A DNA stretch of 64,000 bases from Albirhodobacter sp042466415 (GTDB taxonomy: Bacteria > Pseudomonadota > Alphaproteobacteria > Rhodobacterales > Rhodobacteraceae): positions 1-64,000 of the forward strand of contig NZ_JAXHCH010000001.1 of NCBI RefSeq assembly GCF_042466415.1. Reading direction: 5' to 3'. Shown here piece after piece: positions 14,752-22,464 of this stretch. Below the pieces are notes generated by a model, which worked only from the letters and a program-made list of their open reading frames with translations, ran no database searches and had not been told where the DNA came from. Position 1 is the first letter of the stretch. Each line of letters starts with the position of its first letter. Position numbers and translations under genes: made by a program.

Positions 14752-16019
14752 TGAGCAACCGCCTCCAGCCGTTGATCGTGAAGCTGTAATTCGATCGCGT
14801 CGGCGAGATAACGGGCGTCCTCCTCAATCCCGAGGAACCGCCCCGAGCCCCAAGTGTTCAGCCAGCCAAGGCCGATGAAGTGGAAGCCTTGCACGGCTGT
14901 CACGCCGCGATCAAACTGCGGTTTCCCGCGTTCGTCGAAAACATCGACATGGATCCAACCGTAATCGGGGCGGAACCCGATCGACCAGATGATCGAGGTG
15001 ATCCCGAGGGCCGCGGCGTCGATCTCGGTGATTTCCGTTTCCGGTTCCCACAGCTTGACGAAGGGCGGCTCAAGCGGCGCGTCGATCCCTTCACGGGCGA
15101 TATAGGCGTCGATCTGATCGCGGATACCGACATAGCTTCGATCAGAATCGTCGAGGTTTTTCGTGAGGTCCGGCAGGAAGCGAATGATGCTGCCCGCCAT
15201 TCCGGCAACCGATCCGTAGAGCGATACACCATCTTTGGCCTTAAAGCGCCGTAGGTCGATTTCCTTGCCGCCGTCACGCCCCGACATATAGTGGTTGGTC
15301 TGGGTCATCGCTTTCACCGGATCGGGATGTTTGTCGATGGTGATCGAGTAATGGCCCATATCATAGAGCCAGTCCGTCGCATCGCGCCCGCGGTATTTGC
15401 GCGGGCTGCGCGGGGCGGGGCCGACGGCCAGATGCACATCGCGGCCCGCGCGGACCAGATCCTCCATGATCTGCACCCCCGATTGCCCCGTCCCGATCAC
15501 CAAAGTTGCACTCTCTGGCACTTGCGACGGGCGGCGGTAGTCAACCGAATGGATCTGTGCGATGGCCGGATCAAGATCCGCGGCATAGGCTGGCATGATC
15601 GGATTGTCATAGCCCCCTGTTGCGATCACCACCTGATCGCAGGTCCAAGAGCCAATCGATGTGTCGACCTCATAACCGCCATTCAGCTGCGGCCCGACAC
15701 GCGTCACGGTTACATTTTCATGTAGCGGCGGCTCGAAGCTCTCTGCGAAGGCATCAAGATACTCAGTAATCTCCTCCTTCAGCATGAAGCCGTTGGGATC
15801 ATTGCCCGCATAGGGGAAATCGGGCAGGCGGCATTGCCAATTGGGGGTGACAAGGCAGAAAGTATCCCACCGGTTTTCGCGCCATGAGTGGAACTTTGCG
15901 TGGCGTTCGAACACGATATGTTCGATGCCTTTCTGCCTGAGGCAATAGCTGACCGAAAGGCCCGCTTGCCCGCCGCCGACGATCACCACGGGGATATGCG
16001 GAATGGGATGCTGTTTCAT
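14748..16019 (-). CDS. MSMEG_0569 family flavin-dependent oxidoreductase (NitH-type)
   Basis: About 423 residues from the ATG at 16019 (MKQHPIPHIP), preceded by a purine-rich aaagaga; a GTG at 16034 is a weaker alternative. It has an FAD-binding Rossmann motif VVIVGGGQAGLS near the N-terminus and a second nucleotide-binding motif VIGTGQSG near residue 180, as in flavin monooxygenases that use NADPH. It belongs to the Nit1C cluster, where the flavoprotein is thought to oxygenate a substrate related to nitrile or cyanide metabolism. The substrate is unproven. Confidence 0.85.
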   Translation of the reverse strand: MKQHPIPHIPVVIVGGGQAGLSVSYCLRQKGIEHIVFERHAKFHSWRENRWDTFCLVTPNWQCRLPDFPYAGNDPNGFMLKEEITEYLDAFAESFEPPLHENVTVTRVGPQLNGGYEVDTSIGSWTCDQVVIATGGYDNPIMPAYAADLDPAIAQIHSVDYRRPSQVPESATLVIGTGQSGVQIMEDLVRAGRDVHLAVGPAPRSPRKYRGRDATDWLYDMGHYSITIDKHPDPVKAMTQTNHYMSGRDGGKEIDLRRFKAKDGVSLYGSVAGMAGSIIRFLPDLTKNLDDSDRSYVGIRDQIDAYIAREGIDAPLEPPFVKLWEPETEITEIDAAALGITSIIWSIGFRPDYGWIHVDVFDERGKPQFDRGVTAVQGFHFIGLGWLNTWGSGRFLGIEEDARYLADAIELQLHDQRLEAVAQ

Positions 16020-16030
16020 CGGGGTCTCTT

Positions 16031-16318
16031 TCACTGCGAGATGTTAAGGCAGGTGACGGTTGCGTCGTCCTGCCCGTCGAAGGTGGCGGCGCGGACTTCG
16101 ATCTGGTCGAGCTGCGCCATCGCGCTGGAGCAGGCAAAGCCGTATTTGGCCTCGACGCGGTTCGAGGCGCGCACGAGGGCGATGCGGGTACGGTGGAGGA
16201 AGTCCTTCATCGGGTAGCTCGTGCCCGCGCTCAGTAATTCGCCAATAACGCTGGAGGGGGAATAACAGCGCTCCTCAAATCCATCGGGCCAGCGCAGGGT
16301 GAAATGGGTTTCAGGCAT
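16031..16318 (-). CDS. MSMEG_0570 family nitrogen starvation response protein
   Basis: 95 residues starting MPETHFTLRWPDG at 16318, with body EERCYSPSSVIGELL and TRIALVRASNRVEAKYGFAC. This small family of unknown function is found almost only in Nit1C/MSMEG_0568 clusters. The start overlaps the end of the AIR synthase-like gene by 8 nt, so it is translationally coupled. No signal peptide or membrane segment is visible. The two cysteines in the C-terminal half (YGFACSS and VTCLN) may bind metal, but that is a guess. Confidence 0.8.
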   Translation of the reverse strand: MPETHFTLRWPDGFEERCYSPSSVIGELLSAGTSYPMKDFLHRTRIALVRASNRVEAKYGFACSSAMAQLDQIEVRAATFDGQDDATVTCLNISQ

Positions 16319-17285
16319 AGGATTTCTCCTTTTGGACAAGGCCGAGATAGGGTGTAGTTCTCGGATCCCAGAAAGTTGCGCGCTGCGCATCGGAGCGCAG
16401 CGTGACGGCGCTGTCATGCGTCACCTCGCCGATGATATCTGCACGCAGATCGCGGGCGTGGAACTGCGCGCACAGGCCATCGGCCTGCGCAGGCGTGGCC
16501 GTGAACAAAAAGCCAAAGCTGGGGAAGCTCCGTAGCCAGCGCTCGAGCGGGACGCCCTGCGGCGGCGCGATCCGGTCGAGGTCAATCTCGATCCCCGCGC
16601 CGGAGCATTCGGCCAGCATGAGGGCCGTGCCGATGATCCCGCCTTGGCTGATATCCTTGCCCGCGCGCACCAGACCCGCTTCTGAAAGCGCGGGTAATAA
16701 GGCTAGGTCGCCGCGCAGGCGATCATGGGGCGCGTCTAGGGCGGCGCAGAAATTGTCGAAATTGCGATAGGCTCCGCGAGGGTCATAGGCGGCGATCAGC
16801 CTCTCGCCGGGGCGGGCTGTGAAGCTGCTGATAAGGGTCTTGGCCCGTCCCATGACGGAGACAGCGAGGGAGAGTTCACGCGCCGCGAAATTGGTGTGGC
16901 CGCCGACCAGCGGCACCCCGTAAGCATTGGCCGCAGCGCGCAACCCCGCCAAGAGCGGCGCGGCGGTCTTCGCATCGGGCGCCCAGATTTGATCGATCAG
17001 CGCGACTGCCCGTCCGCCCATCGCCGCGATGTCGGAGAGGTTGACCATCACCCCGCACCAGCCTGCAAACCATGGATCATCCTGCACAAACGCCGGAATG
17101 AACCCCTCTCCGGCCAAGAGATCGTAGCCGTCCGCGCGGGGCAGGACGGCTGCATCATCTCCGGGGTGGCCGAGGCTATCTCCGCACAGTCCGAGCGCCA
17201 CCGCCGCTTGCCCAATGGCGAGCTTCGAGCGCAGGCTCGGATGGGTGCGCAGGGCTTTGGCGAGGGCCTCAAGATCCAGCGTCAT
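16311..17285 (-). CDS. Sll0787 family AIR synthase-like protein
   Basis: 324 residues with the PurM/ThiL/SelD superfamily layout. The N-terminal ATP-binding region has GHPGDDAAVLPRADGYDLLAGEGF, then WCGVMVNLSDIAAMGG, PLVGGHTNF and a C-terminal KDISQGGIIGTALMLAE. Members of this fold phosphorylate a carbonyl or carboxyl group with ATP. In the Nit1C cluster the product is not known. It overlaps the acetyltransferase gene by 4 nt (ATGA). All expected motifs are present, so it should be active. Confidence 0.87.
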   Translation of the reverse strand: MTLDLEALAKALRTHPSLRSKLAIGQAAVALGLCGDSLGHPGDDAAVLPRADGYDLLAGEGFIPAFVQDDPWFAGWCGVMVNLSDIAAMGGRAVALIDQIWAPDAKTAAPLLAGLRAAANAYGVPLVGGHTNFAARELSLAVSVMGRAKTLISSFTARPGERLIAAYDPRGAYRNFDNFCAALDAPHDRLRGDLALLPALSEAGLVRAGKDISQGGIIGTALMLAECSGAGIEIDLDRIAPPQGVPLERWLRSFPSFGFLFTATPAQADGLCAQFHARDLRADIIGEVTHDSAVTLRSDAQRATFWDPRTTPYLGLVQKEKSYA

Positions 17286-17827
17286 GCCGCCCTCCCGCGC
17301 CGTGTGGGGTGATACCAGCCCGCAGGCGCGTCGGTCAGCGGGGGATAATAGCCAAGGTCCGCTTGCATCTTCACATGTTTGACGCCGCGCAGCGTGACTT
17401 CTTCCAACGAGCGCCAGTGAAGCCGCCGGAACAAGACTTCGTTCTGCGCCTGAACATGGGCCAGAAACCTATCGCAGCCTTGGCTTTGTGCGGTGCGCAC
17501 TGCGAGGCGGATCAACTCCGCCCCGAGACGCCCGACCTGTCGGAAGTCTCGGTCCACCGCGAGGCGCGAGCCCCACCAGAGCCGTGGCTCCGGCTGGTGA
17601 ATGCGCACGGTTCCCACCACGGCATCAGCTTCATGCGCATAGGTAGAGAGAGCGACGAGCGGGGTCGCGATCCGGTCGATCTCGTCGCGGTCGGTTCCCT
17701 CAAAAATCTTCTGTTCTTCGACAAAGACACGGCGCCGTAGATCTGCCGCGCCAAACGCTTCCCACGGTGTTGTCGCATGGCGGATGTAATATCCGGGGCA
17801 GTGAAACTGTTGCTGGATATGTTCCAT
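17282..17827 (-). CDS. MSMEG_0567/Sll0786 family GNAT N-acetyltransferase
   Basis: 181 residues from the ATG at 17827 (MEHIQQQFHCPGY), overlapping the radical SAM stop by one base. The GNAT core has FGAADLRRRVFVEEQKIF, VVGTVRIHQ, RLAVDRDFRQVGRLGAEL (acetyl-CoA loop, with Q-V-G-R-L-G in place of the usual Q-R-G-x-G) and FLAHVQAQNEVLFRRLHW. In this cluster type the enzyme is one of the seven conserved members. The acceptor is unknown. Confidence 0.87.
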   Translation of the reverse strand: MEHIQQQFHCPGYYIRHATTPWEAFGAADLRRRVFVEEQKIFEGTDRDEIDRIATPLVALSTYAHEADAVVGTVRIHQPEPRLWWGSRLAVDRDFRQVGRLGAELIRLAVRTAQSQGCDRFLAHVQAQNEVLFRRLHWRSLEEVTLRGVKHVKMQADLGYYPPLTDAPAGWYHPTRRGRAA

Positions 17828-18927
17828 CACACCCCCTTGAGTTTCTCGAAGGTCGAGAGGGCCGAGCAGGCGCCGCATTTGCCGCAGCCGGCTTTGATAT
17901 CCTCCGATTTCATGCCTGCCCGCACGATCATCTGCCCCAACGGGCGCAGGATTTCGGCCATCATCGCCGAGCTCGGCGCGGGGTGGCTTTCCAGCGGCGT
18001 GCCAGAGATCGGCACGAAGGGCACGACGAAGGGATAGACCCCCATGCCGCAGAGCTTTTCGGACATGTTCAGAATGGTTTCGGGCGTATCGCCTAAGCCT
18101 GCGAGGATATAGGTCGAGACTTGGCCATGCCCGAAGACCTTTACCGCGGCTTCGAAGCTGGAGAAGTATTTTGCCAGCGGCACCGAGGCTTTGCCGGGCA
18201 TGATCCGTTCGCGGACCTCCTGTGTGACGGCCTCCAAGTGCATCCCAAGGCTGTCCACGCCTGCAGCAAACATCCGTTGATGCCAGATATCCTCCTCAGG
18301 CGGTTCACATTGTGCTTGGATCGGCAGGTTGACTGCGGCTTTGATGGCGCGGGCGCTCTCCGCCAGAACCGCTGCCCCGCGATCTGGGCCGCGCGGGGTG
18401 CCTGTGGTTAGCACCATATGCTTGATGCCATCGAGCTCCACCGCCGCTTTTGCAACCTCGGCCAGTTGTGCGGGCGTTTTATGCGCAATCGTGCGTCCTG
18501 CTGCGAGGCTTTGACCAATCGAGCAGAACTGGCAGGTTTTCTTGCGGCTTTCATAGCGGATGCAGGTTTGCAGCACCGTTGTCGCGAGCACATCCCGTGC
18601 ATGGAGCGTGGCGATTTGATTGTAGGGGATTCCGTCCGTGGTGCTCAAATCGTAGAACCGCGGGCGCAGCGGAAACCGCACTTTCGCAACCTCCTCGCCA
18701 TCGCGCAGAACGCGGGCGCGGCCATCTGGGTCGGGAGCCTCAATCAGGAACGGGCTCTCGAAGGCGGGCGCGGTATGCACCGGAACCATGACGGTGGTGT
18801 CGCCTATCGTGACGGCCTTATGGTCCGAAGGGCCTGCGCCACCGCGACGGGCTTCATGGCCTGCGCGCGGATCGACGAGGCGCATGCCTTTGGTCTGCAG
18901 GTCATTGATGAGGGATTGCTCATGCAT
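17827..18927 (-). CDS. MSMEG_0568 family radical SAM protein
   Basis: 366 residues from the ATG at 18927 (MHEQSLINDLQTKG). The cluster-binding region TCIRYESRKKTCQFCSIG has Cys spacing C-x9-C-x2-C, unlike the canonical C-x3-C-x2-C but as expected for this family. A C-terminal GCGKCGACSA may bind a second cluster. It overlaps the nitrilase gene by 8 nt. It is probably the radical enzyme that makes or transforms the compound handled by the nitrilase; the substrate is unknown. Confidence 0.88.
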   Translation of the reverse strand: MHEQSLINDLQTKGMRLVDPRAGHEARRGGAGPSDHKAVTIGDTTVMVPVHTAPAFESPFLIEAPDPDGRARVLRDGEEVAKVRFPLRPRFYDLSTTDGIPYNQIATLHARDVLATTVLQTCIRYESRKKTCQFCSIGQSLAAGRTIAHKTPAQLAEVAKAAVELDGIKHMVLTTGTPRGPDRGAAVLAESARAIKAAVNLPIQAQCEPPEEDIWHQRMFAAGVDSLGMHLEAVTQEVRERIMPGKASVPLAKYFSSFEAAVKVFGHGQVSTYILAGLGDTPETILNMSEKLCGMGVYPFVVPFVPISGTPLESHPAPSSAMMAEILRPLGQMIVRAGMKSEDIKAGCGKCGACSALSTFEKLKGV

Positions 18928-19939
18928 CTTCGTTCTCCTCAAAAGGCGCTTTCGCGGCGCTTTGTGCGGGGGCGGGCACCGGAGAATCCGCCGGAAAATC
19001 GGGTGGGAAATGCATCGCGGCGCGCGGGGTGGCGGGACGCGTGTCATGGATCAGATGCAGCAATTCAGGGCGCGCATAATGGCCAACGCTGTCCATCATC
19101 CGCTTGCGCTTGGTGATCAGCTTCATGTCGAGATCGGCGAGGAGGATGCCTTCGCCTTCGGTCAAGGGCGGGGCGAGATGGCGTCCTTCGGGGGAGATGA
19201 TGCAGGTCATACACCCGCCCCGCAGCCCTTTTTGCAGCAACGGGTCGGGGTGGATCTCCGTAATCTGCGACTCGGTCAGCCAGCCTGTGGCATTGACGAC
19301 AAAGCAGCCAGCCTCCAGCGCATGATGGCGCATCGTCACCTCGATCTGTTCGGCAAAGATCGGCCCGACGAGGCTGCCGGGGAAATGGGCGGCGTGGATT
19401 TCTTCGTGCTGGGTCATCAGTGCGTAGCGTGCGAGCGGGTTGTAATGCTCCCAACAGGCCAGCGCGCCGACACGACCCACTTTGGTTTGAACAACTTTGA
19501 GCCCCGCGCCATCGCCTTGCCCCCAGACCATCCGCTCATGGTAGGTGGGCGTGATCTTGCGGCGCTTTAGTGCGAGGCTGCCATCGGCATCGAAAATCAG
19601 TTGGGTGTTATAAAGGGAGCCGTTATCGCGCTCGTTGATACCCAGCACCACAACCACACCGCGTTTGCGCGCGCATTCGGCAACGGCGCGGGTTTCGGGG
19701 GAGGGGACAGTGACCGCTTCTTTATACAGTTCCAGATGTGGTGCGCCCTGTTGCACGGGCGGCAAAACGAAGGAGAAATAGGGGTAGTAGGGGACGAATG
19801 TCTCTGGGAAGACGATGAATTCCGCCCCTTTATCCGCAGCCTCGGCGATGGCGTTGAGCACCCGCTCGATCGTGCCCGCGCGGCTGCTTAGGTCAGGCGC
19901 GATTTGGACGGCGGCGGCGCGGATGGTGTCAGTGCGCAT
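18920..19939 (-). CDS. Nitrilase (Nit6803-like, Nit1C cluster)
   Basis: About 339 residues from the ATG at 19939 (MRTDTIRAAAVQIAP). The catalytic Glu-Lys-Cys triad is visible: Glu in FIVFPETFVPY, Lys in LKRRKITPTYHER, and Cys in ALACWEHYNPL. It hydrolyses a nitrile to a carboxylic acid and ammonia. Cyanobacterial Nit6803 and Pseudomonas NitC are relatives in equivalent clusters. The C-terminal tail is rich in Pro and Ala (DFPADSPVPAPAQSAAK) and probably disordered. Confidence 0.92.
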   Translation of the reverse strand: MRTDTIRAAAVQIAPDLSSRAGTIERVLNAIAEAADKGAEFIVFPETFVPYYPYFSFVLPPVQQGAPHLELYKEAVTVPSPETRAVAECARKRGVVVVLGINERDNGSLYNTQLIFDADGSLALKRRKITPTYHERMVWGQGDGAGLKVVQTKVGRVGALACWEHYNPLARYALMTQHEEIHAAHFPGSLVGPIFAEQIEVTMRHHALEAGCFVVNATGWLTESQITEIHPDPLLQKGLRGGCMTCIISPEGRHLAPPLTEGEGILLADLDMKLITKRKRMMDSVGHYARPELLHLIHDTRPATPRAAMHFPPDFPADSPVPAPAQSAAKAPFEENEDA

Positions 19940-20002
19940 GGATATCTCCGAGGCTTCATTGGGGGAGGGCATGGGGGCCGGAAGCACCGGCCCCTCGAGA
20001 GG

Positions 20003-20485
20003 TCACACGGTCCAGGTATCGAGGATCACGGCGTTGGCTTTTTTGTGCAGCAGGATGCAATCGAGCACATCTTGCGGGGCGATCGGCGTGATGCCGGGGA
20101 TCAGCGAGGCTTCGCCGTGCCCGTAGAGCGCTTGCAGGGCGAAACGGCAGGCGAAGACCTTGCCGCCCTCAGACATGAAGCGCTTGAGGTTGTTGTTGAA
20201 ATTCAGATGGCCAGGGAAGGCCTCATCGCCTAGGGTTGGAAAGCCGCGCTGGATGCCCAGCGTGACGCCCGGCCCATACAGCAAGATTGAAGTCTCATAG
20301 CCTTTGCGATGCAGGCGGATCGCGTTGAGGATATTGACGAGCCCGATCGAGCCTTCAAAGGCAACGGTGTGGAAGGTGACAAGCGCTTTTTCGCCCGCGT
20401 CGGCCTTCACGTCTTCAAAGACCTTTTGTTCGTAGTCGACGAAATAGTCGCCGTCCTTATGTGCTTCTTTGGTGACTGTTGGCAT
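20003..20485 (-). CDS. MSMEG_0572/Sll0783 family nitrogen starvation response protein
   Basis: 160 residues starting MPTVTKEAHKDGDYFVDYEQ. It is DsrE-like in look: FHTVAFEGSIGLVNILNAI, YETSILLYGPGVTLGI, EGGKVFACRFALQALYG. It is the first gene of the operon, 63 nt before the nitrilase start, and follows a 270-nt divergent promoter region. In Synechocystis the homologue sll0783 is strongly induced by nitrogen starvation. Biochemical role not established. Confidence 0.88.
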   Translation of the reverse strand: MPTVTKEAHKDGDYFVDYEQKVFEDVKADAGEKALVTFHTVAFEGSIGLVNILNAIRLHRKGYETSILLYGPGVTLGIQRGFPTLGDEAFPGHLNFNNNLKRFMSEGGKVFACRFALQALYGHGEASLIPGITPIAPQDVLDCILLHKKANAVILDTWTV

Positions 20486-20757
20486 CTCGCTCTCCTTGGT
20501 GCTGATGCTTTAGTCATGGCTGAGTGAGATTGAGTCATTCAATTTTCAATTCAATATACATACAATAATTGGAAATGATGCGCTGAAAACCGCGCAATTT
20601 TTCCGCAAGCCGAAGCCATATGCTTAGAAAATATCCGATGTCGGAATGGAACCCTCGCACTTTCCTTAGCTTTCCGCCCATCGATTCGCGTTGATGCATA
20701 CAATCCGCTTCAATTCATTATTGGGGCGCGCTATGTGTGGATGGAATGGAGATGCCG
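20486..20757. promoter_or_regulatory. Divergent promoter region between Nit1C operon and MocR regulator
   Basis: AT-rich and gene-free. The motif catacaat occurs twice in the same orientation (about 20568 and 20697), each followed by attgg (as aattgg at about 20576 and attattgg at about 20716). Such spaced half-sites are plausible operators for the adjacent MocR-type protein. A further element with repeated attcaatt is at 20537–20554. These are inferences from repeats, not matches to a known operator. Confidence 0.4.
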
Positions 20758-22128
20758 ATGATTGACTGGATTCCGACCCTCACGCAAAACGGGAAGCCGC
20801 GCTATTTGGCGATAGCGGAAGCGATTGCCGTCGATATTCGCACGGGAACGCTCTCGCCGGGGGATCGTCTTCCGCCGCAGCGGCGGCTGGCGGCGCGCTT
20901 GGGCATCGATTTCACCACGGTGTCGCGGGCCTATTCCGAGGCGCAGGCGCGGGGGCTGGTGGCGAGCCATGTCGGGCGCGGCACCTTTGTCACAAGCGTG
21001 GCGCCCGAAGCCTTTTGTTCTGATCCGAAGCGCGATGGCGAAGAAGATCTGTCGATGAATATGGCGCCAGAGCCGACCGATGCGGCCTTGCTGGAGAAGA
21101 TGCGCGAGGGGATGGGCTATGTATCTGCCAATCTCATTGCATTGCTGCGGTATCAATCGGCGGTGGGCAGCGAGCAGGACAAGATGGCGGCCTCCACTTG
21201 GTTATCGATGCGGGGGATGGTGCCCTTGCTGGAGCGGATCGCGGTCACGCCCGGCGCGCATCCGACGATGGTGGCGATCCTGTCGATCTTGACGACGCCC
21301 GGTGATGTGGTGCTGTGCGAGAATATTACCTATCCGGGCATTCGCAATATTGCAGCGCAGATGCGGGTCCAGCTTAAAGGGATCGCGATGGATGCGGAGG
21401 GGATTCTGCCCGATGCGTTGGAGGCCGCGATCAAAGCCCATGCGCCGCGCGCGCTCTATCTGAACCCGACCTTGCAGAACCCGACGACGCTGACGATCCC
21501 GACAGCGCGGCGGCTGGAGATCGCGGAGGTGCTCAATCGCTATGGTTTGCCGCTGATCGAGGATGATGCTTACGGGTTCATCCCTTTGAAAGCGCCGGCA
21601 CCGCTGGCGGTCTCGGCCCCTGATCTGACGTGGCATATTGGCGGTTTGGCGAAATGTATCGGGGCGGGGCTGCGGCTCGCCTATACGGTCGCGCCGTCGG
21701 CCAAACATGCCTATGCGTTGGCGCAGGCGTTGCGGACGATCTCGGTGATGCCCTCGCCGATCTCGATGGCGCTGGTGACGCGCTGGATTGAGGATGGCAC
21801 GGCAGACCGGATCCGCCGCTTCATTCGGCAAGAGAGCGCGGCGCGTCAGGCAGTGGCGGCGGCGGCGTTGGACGGGTTCGAGTTTTCCACTGCTGAGAAC
21901 GCGTTCAATCTTTGGCTTCGTCTTCCGGCGGGTGTGAGCCGCGCGGATATCATCGCGCGGATGGCGGGGCGCCATATCGGGATCGTGCCATCGGATGCCT
22001 TCACCATTGAGGGGCCGCCAGATGAGCACGTGCGGATCTGCCTCGGCGGCTCGATCCCCCGCGACGCCCTACAATCAGGCCTGCAGTTCCTGTCGCACAT
22101 CTTGGTGCCCAGCTCCTATATCGGGTGA
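20758..22128 (+). CDS. MocR-type (GntR–aminotransferase fusion) transcriptional regulator
   Basis: 456 residues if started at the ATG at 20758, which has a ggag 6 nt upstream; earlier starts at 20737–20752 are possible. The winged HTH of the GntR family (RYLAIAEAIAVDIRTGTL, PPQRRLAARLGIDFTTVSRA) is followed by a fold-type-I aminotransferase domain with DDAYGF and the PLP-binding region HIGGLAKCIGAGLRLAY (Lys in LAKC). It is divergent from the nitrilase operon, so it probably controls it, with PLP or an amino compound as effector. Confidence 0.88.
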   Translation: MIDWIPTLTQNGKPRYLAIAEAIAVDIRTGTLSPGDRLPPQRRLAARLGIDFTTVSRAYSEAQARGLVASHVGRGTFVTSVAPEAFCSDPKRDGEEDLSMNMAPEPTDAALLEKMREGMGYVSANLIALLRYQSAVGSEQDKMAASTWLSMRGMVPLLERIAVTPGAHPTMVAILSILTTPGDVVLCENITYPGIRNIAAQMRVQLKGIAMDAEGILPDALEAAIKAHAPRALYLNPTLQNPTTLTIPTARRLEIAEVLNRYGLPLIEDDAYGFIPLKAPAPLAVSAPDLTWHIGGLAKCIGAGLRLAYTVAPSAKHAYALAQALRTISVMPSPISMALVTRWIEDGTADRIRRFIRQESAARQAVAAAALDGFEFSTAENAFNLWLRLPAGVSRADIIARMAGRHIGIVPSDAFTIEGPPDEHVRICLGGSIPRDALQSGLQFLSHILVPSSYIG

Positions 22129-22464
22129 GGTGGCGGCGCTAAGTGATACATGTTACCGTTGAGAAACCTGTGTTTGATTTCCGCTCCGCTCTGCGACACG
22201 AAATGACTGGTGAGCTTGCCCATCGCGACGCGGCCCGATCATGTGAACCGCAGCAAAGTTGCCGTGCACGTTGTCACGATAGAGGAGGATCGGGCTGAGT
22301 TGATAGTTCAGCGACAAATTCGACGTCAGCTCCGCGGCATCGTCGAAGGCTGAAAGATTAGTTTTGCGATTTGACCTTGGGCTGTGGTGCACTGTTTTGT
22401 CGAGCTTCGCGAGGCAATTATGAAAGACGCCGTCTGATAATTTGTGCCTCATACCGCTGCCTTC
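22129..22464. other. Gene-free stretch before the inter-island att site
   Basis: I recognise no intact gene. The minus strand from about 22350 to 22155 reads AFDDAAELTSNLSLNYQLSP, then LLYRDNVHGNFAAVHMIG, which looks like a degraded coding sequence of unknown origin. The next 100 bases on either side hold stops in all frames. Confidence 0.4.
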
